Source of the DNA: Microbacterium sp. ABRD28
GTDB lineage: Bacteria > Actinomycetota > Actinomycetes > Actinomycetales > Microbacteriaceae
NCBI RefSeq assembly: GCF_003850245.1
Contig: NZ_CP031015.1
Span: forward strand, 2,356,001-2,420,000
Length of the DNA stretch: 64,000 bases
Reading direction: 5' to 3'
How positions within the stretch are numbered: the stretch's first letter is position 1; each line of letters begins with the position of its first letter. The notes beneath the pieces were generated by a model. It ran no database searches. It was given only the letters and a program-made list of their open reading frames with translations, and was not told the origin of the DNA. A program made the position numbers and the translations under genes. Below are positions 50,255 to 59,651 of the stretch, piece by piece.

Positions 50255-51487
50255 ATGGCACGCTCACCCCTCACTCTAGCCGCGTCGGTGACCTCGGCTC
50301 TGCCCGGCGCAGGCGTCGTCGGTGTCGCCGCGCTGACAGAGAACAGCGCTGGACGATACGACTCCGCGCTGGTCGATCTCGATGACGGACGCCGCGTGGT
50401 CGTGCGCGCCCCGGTCGATGACGGCGCCGCGACGGAGACCGCGGCCGAGGTGCGCGCACTGACGGTGCTCACGTCCGGTGTGCGCGGGCTTCTTCCCTTC
50501 CGTGTGCCGACCGTGCTGGGTCAGACACCCCTCGTCGGCGGTCGTGCCGTCGTGGTCGACTTCCTGCCGGGGTATCGGGTCGATCCGCCGCACCTGCCCG
50601 CCGGCCGCGGGGCCGCCACGTCTCTCGGAGAGGCGATCGCGGCCATCCACGCCCTTCCCGTCTCGGTCGTCCGCGACGAGGGGCTCCCTGCCCGCACGAC
50701 CCGCCAGCTGCGCGACGACATCGAACGGACCGTCGAGCGCGCCGTGGCGACTCGCCGTCTTCCCCCGAGCCTCGATGTGCGCTGGAGCCAGGCTCTGAAC
50801 GCCGAAGAGCTGTGGCGCTTCGAGACCACCGTCGTGCTCGGCGGCGCCGGAGCCTCGTCTTTCCTCTTCGAGGACTTCGCCGGCGAGCCCCGTATCACCG
50901 GCGTCCTGGACTGGCACGGGCTGAGCGTGGGCGATCCGGCGGGCGACTTCATGTGGCTGGCCTCGGCCCCGGACGCCGCCGACGACGTCTTCGCCTCCTA
51001 CCTCGCCCGCAGCGTTCACGCGCCCGACGGTCTGCTGCGCGAACGTGCTCGGCTGTACGCCGAGCTGGAGTTCGCCAAATGGCTCGTGCACGGGCATGAG
51101 GGGGGACGCTCCGACATCGTCGACGACGCGGTGGAGCTTCTGGAGTCGCTGGCAGCCGGCGTGGCCGGCGACGACATCGTGCCGCAGGATCGCGGAGACG
51201 TCGACGATGCGATCGCGCTGCTCGACCGGGTGCCGGGGCCCGCTGCGACGGTCGTGGACACCTCCATGCAGACCGACGCCTACGACCCCGCCGAGGTCTC
51301 GGCGTGGTTCGGCGACGATGCAGACGAACAGGACGCCGCCGAGGACGCTCCTGCACCCGGTCGCTCGGCGGCGCCGGCCGACACCGCACCCCTGGACCTC
51401 GGGCCGATCCGCGAACGACTGGACGACGTGGGCGAAGCGGAGCGGGCGTCGCAGGCGGCGCTGCGACGCTGGGCCGTGTCGGAGTAG
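50255..51487 (+). CDS. Aminoglycoside-phosphotransferase-fold protein lacking the catalytic HGD loop
   Basis: 410 residues. The N-lobe (about 25-105) and helical lobe resemble APH/choline kinases, and the metal-binding loop GVLDWHGLSVGDPAGDFMWL (D219) is present. Where the family has the catalytic HGDxxxxN, this protein reads VVLGGAGASSFLF (residues 193-205), so the base Asp is gone. An acidic, Ala-rich tail follows (about 345-385). It stands between nudC and adnB but on the opposite strand. It is probably a pseudokinase or has another chemistry; it should not be read as a resistance gene. Confidence 0.7.
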   Translation: MARSPLTLAASVTSALPGAGVVGVAALTENSAGRYDSALVDLDDGRRVVVRAPVDDGAATETAAEVRALTVLTSGVRGLLPFRVPTVLGQTPLVGGRAVVVDFLPGYRVDPPHLPAGRGAATSLGEAIAAIHALPVSVVRDEGLPARTTRQLRDDIERTVERAVATRRLPPSLDVRWSQALNAEELWRFETTVVLGGAGASSFLFEDFAGEPRITGVLDWHGLSVGDPAGDFMWLASAPDAADDVFASYLARSVHAPDGLLRERARLYAELEFAKWLVHGHEGGRSDIVDDAVELLESLAAGVAGDDIVPQDRGDVDDAIALLDRVPGPAATVVDTSMQTDAYDPAEVSAWFGDDADEQDAAEDAPAPGRSAAPADTAPLDLGPIRERLDDVGEAERASQAALRRWAVSE

Positions 51488-51499
51488 CGCCGGCGCCGC

Positions 51500-54400
51500 T
51501 CAGCCTCGGAGGACGAGGTTGTCCGCGACGTAATAGAGCGCCACGTCGATCTGCGACACGGGGATACCGTGCTTGGCGTGATACGCCCGACGGTAGAGCT
51601 CCAGCTGCACCATGCGCTCCTGGCGTTCTCGCGCGTTCTTCGGGGGCGCGCCGGTCTTCCAGTCGACGATCTCCACGCGCTCGCCGCGGCGGTAGACGGC
51701 ATCGAGCTTGCAGATGATGATGTGGGGGCGGCCGTCAGGACCCTCCATGGTGAAGTCGATCTCGGTCTCCACCTCGATCGGCTGGAGGTCCGCCCACTCG
51801 GAGGCCAGGAAGCGCTCCTGCAGCCGAAGCAGCTCATCGACTCCTCGGGTTCCGGGCACAGCGGCGTCGCCGTCGATGGGTCCGGTGTCTCCCTCATCGA
51901 GGTCGTCCCAGAGCGCGTCGTCCAGTGACGCCGCGCTCCCGGCGATCCCCGATCGCCGTTCCACCCACTCATGGAAGAGCGTGCCGATACGCGTCTGGCG
52001 GTAGGGGCGCTCAGGGAGCGGGCGGGAGCCCGCATCGGCGGGTGCGCCATCCACCCGAACGACGTCTTTGTACCTCGAGGCCGGAATGCGGGTAGGGAGG
52101 GGTCCGGCGCGGTGTCGTGCACGCGCACGACGTTCCGCCAGCAGCATCCGCACCTCGTCGTCCGGGGTGACCGCAGGCGCATCCAGCGCCTCCCGCACCA
52201 GGCGCGCCGCCTCCTCGACCCGCTCCCGACGGGCCCCGAGCGGATCGATGGGCCACGGGAGGACCCTCCGGTCGCCGTCGTACGGATTGGACTCGAGATC
52301 GGGCTCGTCGATGTCGATGCCGAGTGCGTCGGAGATCTCGCGCAGGAACACCCCCGTGGTCCTCGGCCGTTTCGTCCCCGACCAGGGCGAGGCGGTCAAC
52401 AACAGATGCTCACGCGCGCGGGTGACGGCGACGTAGGCCAGCCGTCGGTCCTCGTCGAGCTGCCGGGAGCGATGGGCGGCGATGAAAGCGTCGATCTCGC
52501 GCTTGAGGTCCTGCTGGGTGGGAGCGGCCGCCGCCTGCCAAGACAGGGGCGGAAGCCATGCCGCATCACCCCGGAACTCGTAGGGCAGAACCCCGAAGCC
52601 CAGCCACCCCTTCGTATCCTTCGCGGCGGAGGGGAGTTCGTCGGTGACCATGCGGACCACGGCGACGGCATCCCACTCCAGCCCTTTCGATCCGTGGATC
52701 GTCAGCAGCTGGACGACATCGTCCTCGGGAGGCTCCGTCCGGGGAGCGAATTCATCGACCTTCTCCGCGTGATCGAGCCATGCCAGCAGGCTCGCCAACG
52801 ACCCCGTGTCGTCGGCGGCGAGGAAGGCGTGCACCTCATCGAGGAAGGCCCGCAACTGTGCGGAGGCGATCCGCATGGGGCCGCGCGTCTCGTTCGAGGC
52901 CAGTTCGATGTCCAGCAGCAGTTCCGACTCGATCAGGCGGATGAGCTCGGGCAGGGGCGCACCGGCGGCATGGCGGAGCCCCGCGAACACCGCGCCCGCC
53001 TCCTTCAGCCGCCCACGCGCCTCGGGCGTGAAGCCCGCCAGCCAGCCGTGATCGGGGGCGGTGCGCACCACGAAGTCCAGGGCGTCCACGAGCGATGCTC
53101 GGTCCTCCCCCGCGCCGGCGCGGACCCGCTCGGCGACGACGTCGTCGAGGGGTTTCAGCGCGGAATCGTGGGTTGCAAGACGACGGGCGAGCTCGGCGAG
53201 CGCGCGGAGATCGGCCAGCCCGATGCACCACCGCGGACCTGCGAGCAGGCGGATGAGGGACGAACCGGCGGTGGGGTCGCTGATGACGCGGAGGGCGCTG
53301 ACGACGTCGACCACTTCGGGCGTGGAGAGCAGTCCGCCCAGGCCCAGGATGCGATGCGCGATACCTCGTCGCCCGAGGGCATCGCCGAAACGCACCATGT
53401 GCTTCTTGCTGCGGAAGAGGATGGCGCCGGTGGTGGGGAGACCGGCACGGCGCCGCTCGGCGCGCACCCGATCGAACCACTCGGCCACCCGCTCGGTCTC
53501 GGCGTCGATATCGGCTTCGACGGCGATCTCGACTGCTCCCTCCGGCGCGTCCGGCCGCGGGCGGAGCTCCGCCACGGCCACCGGCGAGCGCGGGGCGAGC
53601 GGGGCGAGAACCGCGCCCGCGGCGCGCAGGACGTCACGGCTGTTGCGCCAGCTGGTCATGAGGGCGTACGCACCACAGCCGGCCTCACCCGAGAAGGCGG
53701 CGGAGAATCCGCCCAGGTTGCCCGCACTCGCTCCGCGCCAGCCGTAGATCGCCTGATGGGGGTCGCCCACCGCCATGACCCCGGTACCGGCGAACAACTC
53801 GGCCAGGAGGTCGGACTGGATCACCGAGGTGTCCTGGTACTCATCGAGGAGGACGACCTGGAAGCGCTCGCGCAGCTCCGCGGCCACGCTGGCGTGCTGT
53901 CGGACCACCTCCAGCGCGCCGGCCACCTGGTCGGAGAAGTCGATGACGCCGCGTCGACGCTTCGCGTCGAGGTACTCCCGAGCGAGATCCGACAGCAGGG
54001 CGAGAGCAGACACCCGGCCTTCCGCGTCGGCCACGTCTTTGTAGACGGTGACGGACGCCTTGCTGGAGGGACGATCCAGAACTCCGGCGAACCTCTCGGG
54101 GAAGCGTCGCAGCTCCTCGAAGTCGACCAGGTTGTCGGCACCGTCGCGGGCGATGCGCAGTGCGGCGTCAATGATGGTGCGCAGCGCCTCGGGACGATCC
54201 TCGAGGCGGGGGTCGTCGGAATCGAGGACTACTCGCCTCATCAACAGCCAGGCGGCCGACTCGGACAGGACGGCGGTGTCGGTGTCGCGACCGATCCGAA
54301 CCGCGTGCTCGCGGACGATCTGGTCGGCGAAGCTGTTGTAGGTCGCGACGACCGGCCGCTCGAGGAGGTCATCGCCGGCACCGCCGCCCCCGCTCACGCC

Positions 54401-54820
54401 GGCACGCTCGGCGAGCGAGCGCAGGTAGCCCCGCCGGGTCGCCTCGTGGTGCGCACTCTCGGTGGAGAAGAAGTGCAGCGCGCCGGCGGCGTGCAGTTCG
54501 GGCAGAAGGGGGAGCAACCCGACAGCCTCGAATTCACCGAGCCGACGCAGGCGACGCTGCACGCGCTCGGCCAGCTCGCCGGCTGCCTTTCGGGTGAAGG
54601 TCAGTCCGAGGACGGCGTCGCGGCGCACGAAGCTGTTCGCGATGAGCCACACGACCCGACCGGCCATGGTCTCGGTCTTCCCGCTGCCGGCTCCCGCGAC
54701 GACGAGCGCGGGACGCAGTGGCGACTCGATCACCGCCGCCTGCTCGTCCGTGGGCGGGAACTGTCCGAGCGCGGCGGCGATCACCGCGGCCGTCAGACGC
54801 GCCGGTCCTGCGACGGTCAC
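51500..54820 (-). CDS. adnB: AdnB-like helicase-nuclease subunit (UvrD motor plus RecB-type nuclease)
   Basis: 1106 residues. The motor has Walker A GAGSGKT (43-49), LLDEYQDTSVIQ, GDPHQAIYGWRGA and LTIHGSKGLEWDAVAVVRM; helicase motif VI is RRLAYVAVTRARE. The C-terminal PD-(D/E)XK nuclease carries the IVDWKTGAP motif (KTG at 1055-1057) and QLELYRRAYH. In mycobacteria AdnA and AdnB form a heterodimer that resects double-strand breaks for recombination, replacing RecBCD/AddAB. GTG at 54820 overlaps the adnA stop as GTGA. Confidence 0.9.
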   Translation of the reverse strand: MTVAGPARLTAAVIAAALGQFPPTDEQAAVIESPLRPALVVAGAGSGKTETMAGRVVWLIANSFVRRDAVLGLTFTRKAAGELAERVQRRLRRLGEFEAVGLLPLLPELHAAGALHFFSTESAHHEATRRGYLRSLAERAGVSGGGGAGDDLLERPVVATYNSFADQIVREHAVRIGRDTDTAVLSESAAWLLMRRVVLDSDDPRLEDRPEALRTIIDAALRIARDGADNLVDFEELRRFPERFAGVLDRPSSKASVTVYKDVADAEGRVSALALLSDLAREYLDAKRRRGVIDFSDQVAGALEVVRQHASVAAELRERFQVVLLDEYQDTSVIQSDLLAELFAGTGVMAVGDPHQAIYGWRGASAGNLGGFSAAFSGEAGCGAYALMTSWRNSRDVLRAAGAVLAPLAPRSPVAVAELRPRPDAPEGAVEIAVEADIDAETERVAEWFDRVRAERRRAGLPTTGAILFRSKKHMVRFGDALGRRGIAHRILGLGGLLSTPEVVDVVSALRVISDPTAGSSLIRLLAGPRWCIGLADLRALAELARRLATHDSALKPLDDVVAERVRAGAGEDRASLVDALDFVVRTAPDHGWLAGFTPEARGRLKEAGAVFAGLRHAAGAPLPELIRLIESELLLDIELASNETRGPMRIASAQLRAFLDEVHAFLAADDTGSLASLLAWLDHAEKVDEFAPRTEPPEDDVVQLLTIHGSKGLEWDAVAVVRMVTDELPSAAKDTKGWLGFGVLPYEFRGDAAWLPPLSWQAAAAPTQQDLKREIDAFIAAHRSRQLDEDRRLAYVAVTRAREHLLLTASPWSGTKRPRTTGVFLREISDALGIDIDEPDLESNPYDGDRRVLPWPIDPLGARRERVEEAARLVREALDAPAVTPDDEVRMLLAERRARARHRAGPLPTRIPASRYKDVVRVDGAPADAGSRPLPERPYRQTRIGTLFHEWVERRSGIAGSAASLDDALWDDLDEGDTGPIDGDAAVPGTRGVDELLRLQERFLASEWADLQPIEVETEIDFTMEGPDGRPHIIICKLDAVYRRGERVEIVDWKTGAPPKNARERQERMVQLELYRRAYHAKHGIPVSQIDVALYYVADNLVLRG

Positions 54821-57800
54821 GACGCGCTCACCGCCCCGATGGTGTGGATCCGGCACAGTCCATGACTGTGCTCATCGCGGCAGTGCTCCTCGTACGGGGC
54901 GCGGAAGGACTCGCCGGTCATCACCGTGATGGCGGCGTGGATGCGGGAGAGGAAGGCGGTGCGACGTTCCTCGTCGAAGGGCGGCTGCGTCGGAGTCACG
55001 AATTCCCGCTGGGAGGTCGGCCGGAGCACGAGCAGGCGGGCGCCTCCGGAGGGCAGCCCCTCCGTCCCGGCGATGGAGCCGGCTTCGAAGGCCAGCTGAT
55101 AGGCCGCGAGCTGAGGGTGATCGATGACCTTCGCGTCCGTCTGCGGCTCGCTCTTGCCGGTCTTCAGATCCACGATGACCACGGTGCCGTCCCCGGTGAG
55201 CTCGACACGGTCGATGTATCCCGACAGCACCGCCTGAGCCGTCGTCGCACGCTCGCCGACGGTGAGCCCGGCCGGGTCTTGGGGGTCGAAGTTCAGCGGG
55301 ATCTCGAAGTGGGGTTCGGCGTCCAGGAGCCGTCCCCCATCGGCATCGAACCGGTGGAGGTAGCGCGCCAGTCGCCGGACGAGTTCGCGTGCCCGGGCCC
55401 GCTCGGCACGACCCTGCCATGCCGCGTCGAACGCCAACTCGTGCCAGCGCCGCTCGACCACCTGCCAGAGGGTTTCTTCGTCGGTCCCCGCGGTGGCGAC
55501 CTCGAGGGCGGCGTGGATGATCGTCCCGACGCCCGCGGTCGTGCTGCCGGGGTCGCCCCCGAGCTCGCCGATGAGCCAGTTCAGTTCGCACTCCTCGAGG
55601 GTGTGCAACCGGGACGGCGACACCCGCACCCGCTCGCGCGCGAGGTCGCGCAGCGGTCCGCTCGATGTCGGCGGACGCACCCCGTACCACTCCTCCGGCG
55701 ACGCGCCGGGCACCTCCGCGGCCGCCAGCAGGGCCAGTTGCCCGGCCGCGGCGCGTACGTCGGCCGGGTCGGCCAGAGCGCCGGGCGCCGTCAGCGTGCG
55801 ACGGTGGACCGCGACGAGGCCTCGCAGGCTCAGAGGATGCTCCGAGGATGTGGTGGGTGCCTCGGGATCGGGAAGAAGATCGAAGAAGACGCTCGGTCCC
55901 CGATCGTCGTCGTCGACAGCGGTGATCACCGTCTGCGACCGTGAGCGCGACAGCGCCCGGGCGAAGAGGCGGAGTTCATCGTGGAGGGCCGCGCGCCGCC
56001 GGTCCGGTCCGGCGATGCCGACACCGGTTCCGTCGGGATGATGCGCAGCGTCGGCGAGCCGCCAGGTCTCGAGCAGACTCCCGCGGTGGCGCGTGTTCGG
56101 CCAGACCCCGTCCTGAACGCCGGCGACGATCACCGTGTCCACGTCGAGGCCGAGTGCCGCTGCCGGCGTCAGCACCGCGACGACGTCGTGCGCGAGCGCG
56201 GCATCCAATCGGTCGTCGGCCACCGCGCTGTCGAGGATGCTTCGGATGAAGGCGCGCGCATCTGCGTCGACGGAACGTTCGACGAAGCGCTTGGCCGCCT
56301 GGAAGAGCGCGACCATCGCATCGAGGTCACGACCCGCCTGATCGGCGAGGGGGCCGTGTCCCTTCGCCTGCTCCACCCACGCACGCTCCAGGCGACTGCG
56401 CTCCCACGCCGTCCACAGCAGCTCGTGAACGGTGGCGTCCTGCGCCACCTGTTCCCGAAGGCGCGCAAGGGTGTCGGCCACCGCAGCAGCGCGTCGGGCC
56501 TCCCGCGTGTCGACCAGCTCCCACTCGAGCGGATGGATCATCGCCGACAGCAGCAGGTCGCGCCCCGATCGGTCGCCGCCATCGGAGATCTCCCGATGCC
56601 GGAGCCCTGTGCGCAGTCTTCGCAGCTCGATGGCATCGAGGCGGCCGCACACTCCCTCGAGGGCCGCGGAGACATCGTCGGCCGACCACTCCTCGACCGG
56701 TCGATGAGCGAGTTCCACGAGCCGGAGGATGTCGCGGACGGCGCGCACCTCCCCCAGCGCACGACCCGTACCCTGGGAGCGCGCCGGGACCTCTCGCGCT
56801 GCGAGCTCGGTCTCGAGCGCCGCGACCTGGCGACTGTCATGGGCGATCACCGCCAATTCGCGCCACGGCACGCCGGCGAGCAGGTGACGTTCACGCAGGA
56901 TCCGCGCGACGGTGTCGAACTCCTCCGCGGCAGACCTCAGCAGGAGCGCCCGCACGGAGGAATCCCCCGCGGTGGGGTCGGGCACGCGGCGGTGCGCCAC
57001 GACCCCGGCGGCACCGATCCGCTCGACCACTCGGCGTACCGTCTCACGCTGGGCGCGCGTGCCACGGTGGCCCTGGCCGAGCACATGCACCGTCTGCAGT
57101 GAGGCGGCGAGCCGGGCGAAGTTCTCCGGCGACGCTCCCCGGAAGGCGCCCGCCCCGACGTCCGGGTCGCCGAAGGCCAGCACGGCGACGCCCCGGGCGG
57201 CGCAGGCCTCCAACAGTTCGATCGCGCCGAGCGTGAGCTCCTGTGCGTCGTCGACGAGCAGAACACGCAGCCCGCCGGCGGCCGCGCCCGCGGCTTCGGC
57301 GTCGCGCGCTCCACGGATGAGCCCGACGGCTTCGCGGACGAGCCCCGCGGCGTCGCGATGCGCCCCTCGCATCGCCGCCCGCACGTCGAGGTACTCCCGG
57401 AAGAACGTCGCCAGCGGATGCCACACCTCCACCCCGTGCCTTCGGGCCAGGCGCTCGAGTGCCGTCGGCTCGACGCCCAGGGTCGTGCATTCGGCGAGGA
57501 AGGTGCGTACCTCGGTGCGGAATCCCGCCGTCGCCCGGATCTCGGGCCCGAGCCATTCCGGCCACCCGCGGGGGCGACCGGCTGCCTCGTCCTCGGCGTC
57601 ACCGTCGAGCAGGTCGCGCAGCAGCTGGTCTTCGTCGCCGCCCGTCAGCAGCTGCGGCGCCTCCCCACCGGAGGCGACCTCGGCGGCGCGCACGATCTGG
57701 AACGCGAACGAGGGCACCGAACGGGCGGGAGCACCGGAGGTCGCCCTCCCCGCGGCCAGCGACAGCCGGTCGCGCAGGACCGTCGCGGTCTGCCGGGTGG

Positions 57801-58032
57801 GCGTGAGGACGAGGATCTCATCCGGGTCGGTGCCCTCGTCCACGAGGCGTCGGAATCGCTCGATGACGGTGAGGGTCTTGCCCGATCCCGGGGCGCCCAC
57901 CACCACGCCCGAGGCGTCTGCAGGCAGTCGGACCACCGCCGACTGGTCCTGATCGAGGATCGGGGCGGCACCGCCGTCGGCCCCCGCGTCTCCCGGTGCG
58001 GGTACCAGCGCGAGAAGGTCGGTCGATGTCAC
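54817..58032 (-). CDS. adnA: AdnA-like helicase-nuclease subunit
   Basis: 1071 residues. Walker A GAPGSGKT is at 46-53 with the Q-motif ILDQDQSAVV before it. Walker B reads VLLVDDAQE (D261-D262), so the usual Asp-Glu is Asp-Asp, which suggests a weaker motor than AdnB. The C-terminal nuclease has VIVDLKTGK (KTG at 957-959) and QLAAYQLAFE. The tail ends with a Cys/His cluster (HCRDEHSHGLCRIH). Gene order adnA-adnB matches Rv3202c-Rv3201c. GTG start with TAGCGT exactly six bases upstream and no ribosome site. Confidence 0.88.
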   Translation of the reverse strand: MTSTDLLALVPAPGDAGADGGAAPILDQDQSAVVRLPADASGVVVGAPGSGKTLTVIERFRRLVDEGTDPDEILVLTPTRQTATVLRDRLSLAAGRATSGAPARSVPSFAFQIVRAAEVASGGEAPQLLTGGDEDQLLRDLLDGDAEDEAAGRPRGWPEWLGPEIRATAGFRTEVRTFLAECTTLGVEPTALERLARRHGVEVWHPLATFFREYLDVRAAMRGAHRDAAGLVREAVGLIRGARDAEAAGAAAGGLRVLLVDDAQELTLGAIELLEACAARGVAVLAFGDPDVGAGAFRGASPENFARLAASLQTVHVLGQGHRGTRAQRETVRRVVERIGAAGVVAHRRVPDPTAGDSSVRALLLRSAAEEFDTVARILRERHLLAGVPWRELAVIAHDSRQVAALETELAAREVPARSQGTGRALGEVRAVRDILRLVELAHRPVEEWSADDVSAALEGVCGRLDAIELRRLRTGLRHREISDGGDRSGRDLLLSAMIHPLEWELVDTREARRAAAVADTLARLREQVAQDATVHELLWTAWERSRLERAWVEQAKGHGPLADQAGRDLDAMVALFQAAKRFVERSVDADARAFIRSILDSAVADDRLDAALAHDVVAVLTPAAALGLDVDTVIVAGVQDGVWPNTRHRGSLLETWRLADAAHHPDGTGVGIAGPDRRRAALHDELRLFARALSRSRSQTVITAVDDDDRGPSVFFDLLPDPEAPTTSSEHPLSLRGLVAVHRRTLTAPGALADPADVRAAAGQLALLAAAEVPGASPEEWYGVRPPTSSGPLRDLARERVRVSPSRLHTLEECELNWLIGELGGDPGSTTAGVGTIIHAALEVATAGTDEETLWQVVERRWHELAFDAAWQGRAERARARELVRRLARYLHRFDADGGRLLDAEPHFEIPLNFDPQDPAGLTVGERATTAQAVLSGYIDRVELTGDGTVVIVDLKTGKSEPQTDAKVIDHPQLAAYQLAFEAGSIAGTEGLPSGGARLLVLRPTSQREFVTPTQPPFDEERRTAFLSRIHAAITVMTGESFRAPYEEHCRDEHSHGLCRIHTIGAVSAS

Positions 58033-58038
58033 GCTTCG

Positions 58039-58044
58039 ACGCTA
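58039..58044 (-). promoter_or_regulatory. Putative -10 hexamer of a leaderless promoter (adnAB)
   Basis: On the minus strand TAGCGT lies six bases before the GTG of adnA. Confidence 0.45.
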
Positions 58045-58182
58045 ACCCGAGGCTCCGACAACCCCTGTCACCACACCGACGGGGCGTTCGCCCAGAGCGT
58101 GCCTGACCGCCCTCTCCCTCTCGGCCGGTGTCGTAGAGTTGCCATGCGCATCGAGGTCCGAGCGCGAGAGGAAGGCAGACAC

Positions 58183-58407
58183 GTGGAGATCCGTATCGGT
58201 ATCGCGAACACCGGCCGCGAGCTCAACTTCGAAACGAGCGAGTCGGCGGCGGACGTGAAGGCGTCGGTGGCAGCCGCGCTCGATGCCGGCGCGACCCACG
58301 TGAGCTTCGCCGACAACAAGGGCAACACCTACATCGTCCCCACCGCCGCACTGGCCTACATCGAGGTCGGGACCGAGGAGTCCCGCCGCGTCGGTTTCGT
58401 CGCCTGA
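58183..58407 (+). CDS. DUF3107 protein (Rv3208A/TB9.4-like)
   Basis: 74 residues, a small beta-alpha protein opening VEIRIGIANTGRELNFE and ending TAALAYIEVGTEESRRVGF, the DUF3107 pattern. Function unknown; the M. tuberculosis homologue is a known T-cell antigen. GTG at 58183 has GAGGAAGG ahead at good spacing. An ATG 13 codons upstream is in frame but not part of the family. A membrane-protein gene follows after 10 bp. Confidence 0.88.
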   Translation: MEIRIGIANTGRELNFETSESAADVKASVAAALDAGATHVSFADNKGNTYIVPTAALAYIEVGTEESRRVGFVA

Positions 58408-58417
58408 GGACCCGCGC

Positions 58418-58708
58418 GTGCAGATCCTCCTGGCCTTCATCGCCGGCGCCGCGATCGGGATCTCGATCCACTTCCTGCTGCAGGGCCGCGACAGCCGCGG
58501 GGTGGTGCTCGCGCCGGTGATCGGCGCCGCAGCGTCCGGGATCGTCTGGTCGGCACTGACCTGGTCGGGCGTGGGGATCGACAATCCATGGATCTGGCTG
58601 AGCGCCCTCGTCGCCCCGGTCGTCGTGACCGCTCCGGTCGTGGCCCTGCTCGCCCGTGCTCGCGTCGCCGCCGACCGGCGGGAGCGCGAGCGGCTCGGCA
58701 TCGCCTGA
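58418..58708 (+). CDS. Small hypothetical membrane protein
   Basis: 96 residues, GTG start. Three hydrophobic segments lie at about residues 2-21, 28-48 and 58-80, followed by a basic tail (RARVAADRRERERLG). I do not recognise a family. Probably cotranscribed with the DUF3107 gene. Confidence 0.65.
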   Translation: MQILLAFIAGAAIGISIHFLLQGRDSRGVVLAPVIGAAASGIVWSALTWSGVGIDNPWIWLSALVAPVVVTAPVVALLARARVAADRRERERLGIA

Positions 58709-58745
58709 GCGGCGCCCGGACGGTCCACTCCCGTACCGCGATCGC

Positions 58746-59462
58746 TCAGGCGGCGAGGCCCATGTCCTCCATGCGGCGCGAGTGGGCCGCCATCAGCGCC
58801 GTGAACACCGGTTCGACCCGCTTCTCGTCAGAGGCGGCGAGCGTCGGCGGACGCAGGGCGGCGCGTGCGATCAAGAGGGTGTCGCCCACCAGACGCCGGC
58901 CCCACATCGCCAGCAGTGAGCGCCATTCGGGGTCGCTCTGGATCGTCTGCACGACCAGGTCGACGATCGCCTGCCGGTCATCGTCGGCGCGGAGGATGCG
59001 TGCGACCCGCCGACCGGTCTCGCCGTAGCTGGCGGAGAGGGCGAGATAGAAGTCGTCGAGCATGCCGGCGGTGATGTGCACCGAGAGCATCGTCTCCTCG
59101 GGCCTGACCCCGTGTGTGGCTCGACGGAACGCGTCCAACGGCTCCCGGAACGGGAGCATGAGCGAGGTGGGGTCCTCGCCGCGGTCGCGGATCAGCGCCA
59201 CGAGCTCCTCGTGCTTGGTCAGCGCCGCGCCCGCCGCCCGCGAGAGCGATTCCTTCTCGGCCAGCGAGGGGGTCATGGCGATCAGCTCGGAGAGGGTCTC
59301 GAAGAAGCCGAGCTGCAGATAGGCCGCCTGACCGAGGAAGGTGGTGACGTCCGGAGCCAGCTCGGCGAAATCCACGCGGCGCGCGTCGCCGAAATCTCCA
59401 CGCGACCGCAACGACAGGGTCCGAGCGGTGCCACCCTGCCTGCGCCAGAACCAGTTCACCAC
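58746..59462 (-). CDS. Ferritin-like fold protein (Rv3210c-position)
   Basis: About 238 residues, nearly all helical. It contains LQLGFFETLSELIA and AALTKHEELVALI, and further E/H pairs (SASYGETGRRVARIL). This resembles the ferritin-like / MiaE-like actinobacterial family found beside the DEAD-box helicase. Not all iron ligands can be assigned by eye. Start uncertain: GTG at 59462 has AAGG eight bases ahead; GTGs at 59459 and 59471 are also possible. Convergent with the small membrane gene and divergent from the helicase. Confidence 0.7.
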   Translation of the reverse strand: MVNWFWRRQGGTARTLSLRSRGDFGDARRVDFAELAPDVTTFLGQAAYLQLGFFETLSELIAMTPSLAEKESLSRAAGAALTKHEELVALIRDRGEDPTSLMLPFREPLDAFRRATHGVRPEETMLSVHITAGMLDDFYLALSASYGETGRRVARILRADDDRQAIVDLVVQTIQSDPEWRSLLAMWGRRLVGDTLLIARAALRPPTLAASDEKRVEPVFTALMAAHSRRMEDMGLAA

Positions 59463-59651
59463 GCAGGTCACCTTACCGTCGCGGCTCGCCGCGGAAAGGC
59501 CCTCGGCGGCCTTCCGGTCGTCGACGGGTATCCTGGGACGCGTTCCGGCATCGGATCGGAACCCCCGCGCCTGCGGTCGACGAAGGGCGTGGATCCATCA
59601 CGCGGCCCGCGTGCCACCATCCGGGCCCCTTCGACAGACAGGCATGACATC

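Noticed and set aside
50255..51487. Aminoglycoside resistance gene
   Set aside because: The catalytic HGD motif is missing and the gene sits in a conserved core block, not a mobile element.
51971..54865. A 964-codon open frame opposite adnB
   Set aside because: Antisense of a helicase gene with clear motifs. The composition is typical of a GC-driven shadow.
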